Below, piece after piece: positions 55,074 through 64,000 of a stretch of 64,000 nucleotides of DNA. A program made the translations under genes and the position numbers. This DNA is from Cystobasidiopsis lactophilus (Eukaryota; Basidiomycota; Agaricostilbomycetes; Agaricostilbales; Chionosphaeraceae): NCBI GenBank assembly GCA_001599975.1, contig BCIO01000003.1, forward strand, positions 248,001 through 312,000. Direction: 5' to 3'. Each line of letters begins with the position of its first letter. Positions within the stretch are counted from its first letter, which is position 1. Under the pieces are notes generated by a model. It did not search any database, was not told the DNA's origin, and worked only from the letters and a program-made list of their open reading frames with translations.

Positions 55074-57316
55074 TCAGGAACCAAGGGTCAAAAAGGAGAG
55101 ATCTAGCGCACTTTGAGCGAGGTAGTTGAGAATCATCTGGACCGGGCTAAATCAGTAAAACCAAAGGAAAAGACCGGGGACGGCATACCTGTTGAGAAAC
55201 GGGCGCAATTCTCGGCAGCATCACTTCACGCAAGTATCGCTCGACCTAGTGGGGCAAAATGAGCTGGGCTCTGAGGACGAATCGTAACAACGTACATGGT
55301 ACTCCTTGGCGTAACCAACACCACCGTGGGAGAGCAAGGAGCGCTCGACGGCAGTGAACGCAGCTTCTGAAGCGGCGTACTTGGCGGCGTTGGCGTACTC
55401 GCCGCTATCGACACCATCATCGTAGAGACGAGCAGCCAGGTAGGTGGTCAGGCGGGCTCCCTCGAGGCCGACCCAGGCTTGAGCCAAAGGATGCTGGATG
55501 CCCTGGTTTTGACCTGCGAACGGAACATCAGCTGGGTCCTTGCGAAACTGAATGGGGGCGCACCAATAGGACGGCCAAACACGTGGCGATCCTTTGCGTA
55601 TTGAGCACCACGGCGGAGACCGGCGTAGCCCAGACCAAGAGCCTCGGCGGCCAAGAGCACACGCTCAGCGTTCATGCCGTGCATGATCCTGCGTCCTGCA
55701 TAAGCTTCCTATAAACGATGAAAGTCGAGCGACGCACATTTTGAAACCATCGCCTTCGCCGCCGATGCGGTCCTCTGCGGGAATGCTCCAGCCGTCAAAG
55801 AAGAGCATGTTAGTGTCGACGGCGGCACGGCCCATCTGTTAGACGGGTGAGACGGTATCTTGCTTTTGAATGTGAAACGTACCTTAGGGATCTCCTTGGT
55901 CTCGACCTGAGTGCGGTCAAAGTCGGTGTAGAAAATGGACAGGCCCTGGGTGGGCTTCTTGACCTCCTCAAGCGGAGCTGTTTGTTCGATAAGCGCCGCA
56001 GTAGGTATCTGTACGATGAATACGTACTAGTTCTTGCGAGGAGCAAGATCTTGTGAGCCTGCTGGGCGGTGGAGATCCACATCTGCCAAACATTGTGAGC
56101 GAGGACGACCTTCCAAGGCAAATGAGCACACCTTTTGACCGGTGATCTCGTAGCGATCTCCCTTCCTGACGGCCCTGGTCTGCAGCTTCAAGGTGTCGGA
56201 TCCGGAGTTGGGCTCGGTGACACCGAAGCACGCGCGCTCAGTGCCGGCGATGAGTCCTGGGAGCATGCGATCCTTCTGTTCTTTGGTGCCAAACTTGACG
56301 ACCGGTTCCAGACCGAAGATGTTCATGTGCTGATGGGCAGCTCATTAGTGTGGATTTACAGAAGCAAGTTTCGGACACTCACGACACTCGAGGCCGCAGT
56401 GAGACCTCCTCCGCTTTCTCTGCAGGCGACATTTTAGCAGAGCGATATCAATGAGTCGCGAATACGAACGAGATGGTTTGCATCTGCCGGGGAGGTCTGA
56501 GCATTTGCCACTCGCATCAAAAGCAAGGTGAACTTACCATAACAGCGGCTTCCGAGATACCCATCTGTTCGCGCCGTGAGATTTGTACTTTGAACGAGAC
56601 GGATACAACATACCTCGCTTCCGCCGTACTATGGAATGCGAAGATTAGATTTCGGACAAGAAGCCACTAAAGCGCAACATACCTCCGCTGCGTGACAAAC
56701 AGCACCTTGTTAGCTCCTAACAAGGATCAGAAGGTGATACAAGACACACCTGGTTGGCAAATACCCAGCCATCCACCGGCAGCGAGCTCCTTAGTCAGGT
56801 CGTGAGGAAATTTGCCAGAGCGGTCGATCTCGAGCCAATATTCGTCTGCCATGGACGCCCACTGAGCGCGTGCATTTGGAAGCAAGATCAGACGTTACTC
56901 ACCGTCGAATCGCTCCATGATCTTGGCGATTTCTGTGCGAACCATTTTCTAAACAAAACGGCGATGAGCTCCTTTCCGCGCGTCGATGCTCCTGCAACCA
57001 ACCTGTGCGCTTGTCGCCAGTCAGCATCATTATCTAAAACGCCGATACAGCGGACAAGGCGTACCTGGGACTCTGTCCAGTCAGGCCAGTGGTTCTGGAG
57101 GCGTTCGAGGATGAAGCCTTTGGGCAAGCCAGCCGTCTTCTCTGTTCCAACGGGCACTGCCGGGCAAGCATAATCAGATCGATTGCCATCGTGCACGAGA
57201 CGAGCTGGAGGCCCGCCGATAGAAAGCTCACAGCCATAGTGTCGTCGCTGGGAGAGAAGAGAGGTGTTGCGCGAGAGGTTGGCGGCGATGCGAGGAACGG
57301 CCTTGGTCGTCTGCAT
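55074..57316 (-). CDS. acyl-CoA dehydrogenase, probably mitochondrial
   Basis: The N-terminus MQTTKAVPRIAANLSRNTSL is a likely mitochondrial presequence. After several short exons the family motifs appear: MVRTEIAKIMERFD, HMNIFGLEPVVKFGT, ERACFGVTEPNSGSDT (FAD/substrate-binding), GFKMIMHGMNAERVLLAAEA, GRPIGQNQGIQHPLA and LLSHGGVGYAKEYHVERYLR, then MILNYLAQSAL. The protein transfers electrons from acyl-CoA to ETF while forming a 2,3-double bond. About twelve exons are inferred and small ones near 56400–56760 are approximate. Chain specificity cannot be told. It is followed, in the direction away from its promoter, by a convergent DUF6534 gene; upstream lies the CoA-transferase, same strand, 156 bp away. 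Confidence 0.9.
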
Positions 57317-57472
57317 GGTGCTTCGCGATGTTAGGATCGGGATTGATGTGAGCAGGAGCAGACAGTTAGAAGAGTGTTGGAAGCAGGAAAAGATCTGGGG
57401 CGGCAAAGCAAAGCGGCTTAACCAAATCCAATGTGAACGAGACATGGCATTTCACAGAGCTGTGACTCCCAA

Positions 57473-59308
57473 TCAGATGGCCCCTTCCGCCTTGAGCTCC
57501 TCCAAGGCCTTCTCATCATACCCCAACTCTCCAAAGACAGCAACGTTGTCATCCCCGAGGCCGGGTGGCGGCAGGCGAATCTGTGCTCTCAGGCTTGAGC
57601 CTACAGATCTGACAGATTGGAAATGAGTAGCTCACGTTCATACGCTCGCCGTGGTATACGACAGCAGGTGCCACGACCTTGGCAGTGCCAACCAAGGGGT
57701 GCTGCGAAAGAGGGATAGATTAGCTGACTTTTCCTCTGCTTGAGTTTAGCCGAGCACCCACCTCGATCTCGGCAACCAATTCGCGGTGCTTGGCTTGCGG
57801 GTGGTTGAAGACTTGCTCCATGTTGTTGACGCTGCAACAGGATCTCAGACGACTTGGACACGGGACGAGACCGAAAGCCACTCACGAGCCAAATGGGAAG
57901 CCCTTGCCCCTGAAGTGGTCGGTCCATTCTTGGCTGGTCTTGGTCATGAGAACGCCCGTGATCGCCTTGACCAGCTCAATCTTGTTCTTGACGCGCTGGC
58001 CGTTGTTCTTGAATTGCTCCATCTCTGACCATTCCGGCTTGCCCATCTCCTTGGCGAACTTGACGAACTGTACGTCGTTGCCGATACCAATCATCAAATA
58101 GCCGTCTTTAGTGGTGAAAACTTGGTAAGGCGCAACGCTGGAAGCCAAACGTCAGCATAACGTGGCACGAGGATGCGAAGTCAAAACCCACTTTGTGTGG
58201 CCAGTGCCAACGCGGACAACCTCGATGCCAGCGTTGAGCCAAGCAGATGCCAAGTTCGTCATAGCTGCGGCTTGAACGTCGAACATGGCGACTGCACGGG
58301 GAGACTGAGTACTTGCACTAAAAGCAATGTCAGACAAAAGCCCACCGTCGATGTACATCCCCTTGCCAGTGTTCATCCTCGAGATGATACCCGCAAGAAC
58401 GGCCTTGACCGCACCAAAGCCGGTCATCAAGTCCGTGACTGGGATACCAGGGCGCACAGGGTCGCGGTCCGGTTCGCCGGTTCTGCAGAATCGGGGTTCA
58501 GGTTTGTCGCGCTTTATTGCTCGATAATGACCACCTACGCATAGACGATACCAGCCTCTCCTCCAACGACAGCATCATAGCCAGGAGTCGTCCTGTATGG
58601 GCCAGTTTGACCGTAACCGCTGATTGAGGCGTAGATGATGTTGGGGTTGATGGCCTTGACCGCCTCGTACCCCAGGCCGAGCTTTTCAAGCTTTCCAGAG
58701 ATTTGCTGTGGCGCAAACCGCTTGAATAAGGCCTCATTGGCTGCGGGGCTCACACGATCACTCACATTCTCAATAAGGACATCGGCCTCCTTGGCCAACT
58801 TGAGTGCAAGCTCAAGGCCCTTGGGGCTCTTCAAGTTGATCGTGACACTCTTCTTGTTTCGGTTCACTGCGATAAAATAGGCGGATTGGCGCTTGACGCC
58901 CTCGGTCCATGTTTTGACGCCCTCCTTGTGTCTGTTCTTGCTCAATGAGTGGAGGGACCTCAATGTTTGAGCTGAAAGATGTCTTACGGCAAGAACGGTG
59001 GGCCCCAGTTGCGCGAATCGTCGCCCTTCTTGGGCACCTCGACCTTAATAACATCGGCACTGCGCTCACACAAGGTTAGCAAAAGTTCCCAGCTGAAGCT
59101 TGCATACTGCTCACCCAAGGTCTCCAAGGTACATCGTGCATGATGGGCCGGCCAAAGCAGTGGTCAAATCCAGAACCTTGATGCCCTTCAGGGGAGGTGG
59201 GATTCCGCCGCTTTTGCTGGTTTTGAACCGCCTCTGGGCGCCTAGGGCCAGGCTTTGGCGGGGCACTAGGGCCAGATTCTCAACAAATACAGACCGCAGC
59301 ATCATCAT
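57473..59308 (-). CDS. CaiB/BaiF family III CoA-transferase
   Basis: MMMLRSVFVENLALVPRQSL with RRFKTSK is a plausible mitochondrial targeting sequence. The catalytic domain starts PPPLKGIKVLDLTTALAGPS and continues with NRNKKSVTINLKSPKG, ADVLIENVSD, YASISGYGQTGPY, GYDAVVGGEAGI and MYIDGGLLSD, where an Asp would carry the CoA-thioester intermediate. C-terminal blocks are DGYLMIGIGNDVQF and LPPPGLGDDNVAVFGELGY. This resembles human SUGCT (succinate–glutarate CoA-transferase), but the acyl pair is not predictable. Around nine exons are read. It is co-directional with the acyl-CoA dehydrogenase and acetoacetyl-CoA synthetase genes. Confidence 0.9.
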
Positions 59309-59441
59309 AATGCAAAGGGAGTCGGCGTTCACGAAGAAGAGCGTGCCGCCAACTTGCACTCACCGGCTCGTTCGGCAACTCAGAACGAAGTGCGGAGTAA
59401 TAATGTAGGCTAAGACCGACTATGTCCTATAACAAAGTTGC

Positions 59442-60614
59442 CTAGTAAATGTAAGGGAAAATGTTATAGCGAACTTTGTCGGCGTAGAGCTGCCAGCTCG
59501 CGCCGTACTTGGCCGCCATGCTGCGCGATGCATCAGACCAAGTTTGACCACCTGGCAAACGGATTTCCTCACTGAGATTGCTGGTCAGGAATGGCCATGG
59601 AGAACTGAAGCGCTTGAAGGACGCCGACCACAGCGGCCGCCACCCAGGATCCAGTGGCAAGCATCGTTCCAGTTCGCCACTGCGAACTTTGTCAGCGTGC
59701 TCACTAGTCCTTTTGAGCCCCAGCTTACGCAGGTATATCCAAGATAGTTGGGAGACTTGCTGTGCCGGACGAAAAATGCACTAATGAGAAGATGCGGATC
59801 AAATTCTATGAAAGGCCACTTACACCCAAGCCTGCCAGCCTTCAGTGTAGAGCTTTCCCGTGTTCTCAGGCTTCGACTTGAATACAGATCGTTGGTGCTC
59901 CGAGTGCAGTTCCGCGAAAATGCCAAATCTTCAAAGCGAAAGATCGAGTTAGCTCACGGCCTTTCTGAGCAAGGTGAAGACCCACAAGAACAGAGCACCA
60001 CCGATGTATTGCGCCGGTCCTAAGCAGTCGAGCCAATTGGAGACCGTGTTCTCCATGACAGCGTTCAGAACAGCCGTCTCGGGCAATTTGTGGGCAAGGA
60101 CCAGAGAGACGGCCAAATCATGGAGTGCATTGAACACTCCGACAAAGACACCTGCGCCAGTGCTGAAATAGAAATCGCAGGTGTCTAGTCGAGAAGGTCA
60201 GCCGGAAAGTTGATCTTGAAAGGCTGATGCTCACAATTGACCCAGTAGGCCTACATTGTTCAGATTAGACCACTGCATCTTCAAGCAGCAAGAGAGAAGT
60301 ACTCACATGTCGCAGAGCTGATACACCAAACATGCCCAAGATGAGGGAAGGAATCTGAGGAAGGGCGCTCAACCCGGTGTGTTCGATGCAGAGCAGTCCG
60401 GAGCACCAACAGGTCCAAGGCCGAGGAGGCCAGGGCCAGCCGAGAGAGCAGCCAGCGATGCAGAGCGCAATCCGACTTTGAATAACAGGCTCGAGGCGTA
60501 ACCCTGCTTGATGACAGCATGCTGCAGAAACGGACTGGCGAAGCGGCCGAGGGTCATTGTCGCCCTTCCACTCAACGGCGTGCCCTTAACCGATCTGTCC
60601 ATGATGCCAGCCAT
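59442..60614 (-). CDS. DUF1295 / steroid 5-alpha-reductase-like membrane protein
   Basis: MAGIMDRSVKGTPLSGRATM starts the protein. Splicing gives IPSLILGMFGVSALRHAYWV, FSTGAGVFVGVFNALHDLAV, then GGALFLFGIFAELHSEHQRS, KSKPENTGKLYTEGWQAWVA, HSKSPNYLGYTCWRTGTMLA and finally YGASWQLYADKVRYNIFPYI. The PNYLGY motif and the terminal YG…W…Y…VRY…P pattern are shared by DUF1295, steroid-reductase C-terminal and isoprenylcysteine-methyltransferase-like membrane enzymes. Six or seven hydrophobic segments are present. The reaction is unknown. It sits between the CoA-transferase and acetoacetyl-CoA synthetase genes, all on the minus strand. Confidence 0.82.
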
Positions 60615-60926
60615 ACTTGATGCTTGATAGACCAGTGCAGAGCGATTTTATTGGAGCAAGGGGGCAGCGCAGCGGAGAAATGTCGTGGCATGGCCACGAT
60701 CGGATCAAGCCGAGGCTCGATGACGATGCCTGGCTCAGGCCTGCCAGTGGCTGGCGAGCGCGCCTGCGAACCTGAAGATGGGGAAACAGAATAGAGAAGA
60801 CTAGAGAACGCGTTCGTCGCCTAGGAACACTTCAGTGCATTTAATTTGTGCCATTGCATGGTGGCAGCGGGCCCGGGCAAGCAGTGGGCAGGCGCAATAA
60901 GAATGATTACAGAGATATTCTACTCT
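60615..60926. other. intergenic, no gene seen
   Basis: A 312-bp gap between the DUF1295 gene start and the synthetase stop, with no supported ORF. Confidence 0.45.
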
Positions 60927-63900
60927 CTAGAGTTTGGAGGCTCTATCCTTGGTAAGCTTGAGCTCTGGCCTGTCCACAAACCAGCTCAAAGTCTCGGGGT
61001 TGATCATGGCGGAGGTGTTGACCTTGGAGATGGCCGTGCCATTAACGACCTGTGGCGCTTATTGAGACGATGTGACTTCTGTACAAGAGAGGTAGAAACG
61101 AACCTTCTTGACAGCGACTTCGCAGCGCTTCATATCTGCAAGAAGTTCGAAGTGAGCATCAGCTTTCGGGGCACAGTCTCCGACGTACTGTTAGTGTATG
61201 GCAAGCTTAGAGAACACATAGCCTCAGCGAAGCACAGACAGTCAGTGGCAGTGAGCTTACTCGGGGGCTTGGATGATGACAGCAGGAACATGGCGGTTCG
61301 AGAGAGCGGCGCGGATGGAGTCTTGGATCTTCTTAATCAACGACTGCTGCAGCGGCTTGCCTTCGACAGTCTTGACAAACAAGATTCTGCGCCCTAGATG
61401 AGAAAGATCTTCCAGGGGAGACATTAGAAAGAAGGCCTACACTCGCTCATCGGCACCGGCAATCTTCTGACCGACAGCCAAGCAGTCGTCGACCCCGTCT
61501 AACTTTTCAATGACCTCGTAGAGTCTAAGCAACCAAGTCACGTCAGTGGCGGGCATTGATGGGGACAGATGAAGGCGCACTCAGCCGAGCCGAAGCGGAC
61601 GCCTTGAGGGCTGCAGTCAGAGTATCAGAGGTGCCCGGTCGAAATGATCGGACCAAGCACATACTTAAGAACACCATCAGACCGGCCCAGAATAGTCAAG
61701 CCCTTGGACTTCTTCGAGAAGACAATCCAATCGGATTGATTCCACACGGTCACGTTCGGGAAGGTCTCGAAGTAGGTGGCCCGGTAGCGCTCGTCGCCTT
61801 TGTCGTTCCAGAAGTGCAAGGGCATGTTAGGAATGGGCTGGGTCAAGACCATGTGGCCTTCCTCGCCGATGGCGACTTGCTTGCCTGCGGAGCGAGAGAT
61901 GAGCGCCAAAGGCACATTCCAAGCCAGCCGACGCACCATCGTCCGAATAGGCTTGAATCTTGCAGCCCATAGCAGGCATTTGTATCTCGCCATAGTATGT
62001 CGGCAGAGTCCGCGAGCCGCCCACCAAAATTTGACAAATGTCTGTGACACTTGGTTAGCGGCGGTATACTTCGTGCGATGATGTTCATACCAGTTCCACC
62101 ACTTCCGTTGTTACTGGAACAATATGTCAGATGAGAAGAGCCGAAACAGAGAGACACAGAGCACTCACATGTAGATGCCTTTCTTGATGTCGCGGTACAT
62201 GTAGTCATACAGTTCAGGAGCCAACGGAGCCCCGGCAGAGCCGATCGATCTGAGGGCGGAGAGATTGTGCTTCTCCCTGGGCTTGTACCCGGCCAGCAGG
62301 AGGACTTGAAGATAGCGGGGAGAAATGTTGAGGATAGTGACTTGGTGCCGCTGGGATGCCGCTGTGAGCCGTCGCTCTACGTACAATCAGAACAACTTAC
62401 TTCGACGACCTCCCAGAGAGCCGAGTGAGGTGCGAGCGGCGAGCCGTCGAAGACGACCAGGGAAGTACCCAAGCACAAATGGTTGATTTGATACTGTTGT
62501 AGTGCTCAGCGTTGATGAAGGTCTTCGAATAGGACCGGACTTACGTTCCACATCCTACAAGCGTTGTTCATCGAGAATCAGATCACACTCAAGATTTGGT
62601 GGCGCCACTCACATCCAACCCAGCTGAGAACCCAGGAAGTCGTTAGTATTCGCCAACCACGACTTGGAACACGGTCAGACTCACAGTGGTGAATTGCAAA
62701 TAACAGTCGCTGGGGCGTGCATCAAAGTGCAACAGCTGGGCGGAAACAGCAGACAAGAGCATGCCGCCAGCTGAGAAATTGAAGTTAGTGTAGTGCCCAT
62801 TGAAACTTTGAAAGAACCCAAAACACACCAGTATGCACAATCGCTTTCTAAAACCGCTATCAGTACTGGGGACCGCTCATCAGACGTGAAAGGACAAACT
62901 GGTTTGCCGGTGGTGCCGGAACTGTACAGGACTGGAGCAGATTTTGGTCGATGAAATGGTGCCCATCCTGTCAGATAAGAAATGCTCACTCCATAGAGGG
63001 CGCATGGCAGGCCCACGGTTGAAGACGATCTCAGCCGGAGCATCTGATCCAAGCTTGAGGAAGTTGTTGTAGGTGTGATATTTTACGGTGCCAGAGTTCC
63101 ACGTGGGCAAAGCCTTAGAAGGCTCCCGCTCCTTGGAAAGCTGGCCGACGATGACGACGTTCTTTAAGCTCTTGGCAGACAAAGCCTTGACGATTTGCTC
63201 GAGCTTGGGGTAGATGTCGTGCTCTTTGCCGCCATATCGGTACTTGTGACGACCATCTCAGCTCTCGTAACGGAGCAATTAGAGATGGCCGAGCCTACTC
63301 GGTCAGCAGAAAGCAAGAAGGTTGGCTCGATCTGGTCCAGGCGTTCAAGGCAGGCGTTGACACCAAATTCGGCCGGGCAAGCAGAGTAAGTCTAGGAACG
63401 CGGTTTTCAATTAGCGTTGGTGAAATTGTGCTGTTGGGAGGGCACGCACTGCTCCAATAGCAGTAGTAGCCAGGACCATGACGACAGCCTCCGCGCAATT
63501 GGGGGCATAGGCGACCACGCGATCTCCCTCTTTTACACCCAGCTTCGTCAACGCATGAGCAGCGAGACGCGTTTGCTGGTAGAGGTCTTCATAAGTCAAC
63601 ACAACATCAAAGCCCGCTTCATTACAGGCGATGACCGCGCGGTGGGTTGTCGAGCGACGGTGGATGTGAGCCAGCAGCTGATTTTCAGCCCAGTTGAGCG
63701 TGCCATTGACCAAATGACGGGTATCGGTCATTGGGCGAGTGCTGTCGAAGAGCTAATCGAGCCAGATCTCGCTCAGACTCAATTGCCCCAATGCATGAAA
63801 ATTCATGCGGCTTACCGGTTTGACGGGATCGTACTCGATGATGAGATTGCAGAAAGCAGCCAAGGTGACAAAGAAGTCATTGGGGCGGTCCACAGAGAAG

Positions 63901-64000
63901 GCGTGCAGCGCCCAAACATCTTCCAGCTCCAAAGCCAAATTGGCGTTGACATAGCGGCGGAAGACGTCGACCACGGACGACTCGACGACCGACTTAGGCG
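60927..64000 (-). CDS. acetoacetyl-CoA synthetase, N-terminus beyond window edge
   Basis: The N-terminal part in the window, VVDVFRRYVNANLALELEDV and LHAFSVDRPNDFF, matches the AACS entry domain. Then come GDRVVAYAPNCAEAVVMVLA, the AMP-binding loop VLYSSGTTGKP at about 62900, LLLAGYKPREKHNLSALRSI, NNGSGGTDICQILVGG, and the C-terminal RRILFVKTVEGKPLQQSLIK, KVVNGTAISKVNTSAMINPE and DRASKL with a stop at 60927–60929. The enzyme activates acetoacetate to acetoacetyl-CoA in the cytosol. Many introns of 50–70 nt interrupt it. The start codon lies beyond base 64000. Confidence 0.93.

Overview
The window is a gene-dense stretch of fungal nuclear DNA, most likely from a basidiomycete. Genes lie on both strands, almost all are cut by short GT–AG introns (mostly about 50–65 nt, donors often GTGAGT, GTGCGT or GTTCGT), and intergenic gaps are short. 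Several proteins resemble families I know mainly from Basidiomycota (DUF6534, DUF7598 and DUF7727-like membrane proteins, large F-box families, LDWW-type ankyrin-like repeats). The subphylum cannot be fixed from sequence alone. No rRNA, tRNA, CRISPR or prokaryotic operon features were seen. All spliced models below were read by eye, so exon borders are proposals.

Layout. 1–6 kb: a WW-domain protein cut by the left edge, an unrecognised spliced gene, a non-autonomous DNA transposon-like element with iteron-type inverted ends and 10-bp flanking repeats, and an atypical kinase-like gene. 6.6–16 kb: an F-box/LRR-like gene with an in-frame stop, a secreted polyamine-oxidase-like flavoprotein, a charged nuclear-type protein, a CPYC glutaredoxin, a Brd8/Bdc1-type bromodomain protein and a solitary F-box gene. 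17–31 kb: housekeeping genes, namely a RING protein, mitochondrial alternative oxidase, two small conserved membrane proteins, RCC1 (Ran GEF), a PRXL2/AAED1 thioredoxin-fold protein, a nucleotide-sugar transporter and the first of two tandem HtrL/YibB-domain type II membrane proteins.

31–39 kb: the second HtrL/YibB paralogue, followed directly by a 2.2-kb tandem array in which seven intron-like segments are conserved but no reading frame is. Then come endopolyphosphatase (PPN1) and an EAF-type elongation factor. 39–50 kb: an accessory block on the plus strand with four F-box paralogues, a possible PD-(D/E)XK-like gene, a 70-residue small protein and an ankyrin-like repeat protein with an F-box-like start. 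A second set of intron-like segments follows without an ORF. 51–54 kb: a Cys/His gene ending in 10-residue repeats and a DUF6534 membrane protein.

55–64 kb: four co-directional genes on the minus strand that look metabolically linked: acyl-CoA dehydrogenase, CaiB/BaiF-family CoA-transferase, a DUF1295/steroid-reductase-like membrane protein and an acetoacetyl-CoA synthetase running off the right edge. Together they suggest handling of short or branched acyl-CoAs and ketone-body-like acids.

The most unusual items are the spliced but apparently non-coding tandem array at 33.3–35.6 kb, the iteron-ended element at 2.2–3.7 kb, the F-box expansion with a copied 5' leader, and 10-nt and 12-nt microexons in AOX and PPN1.
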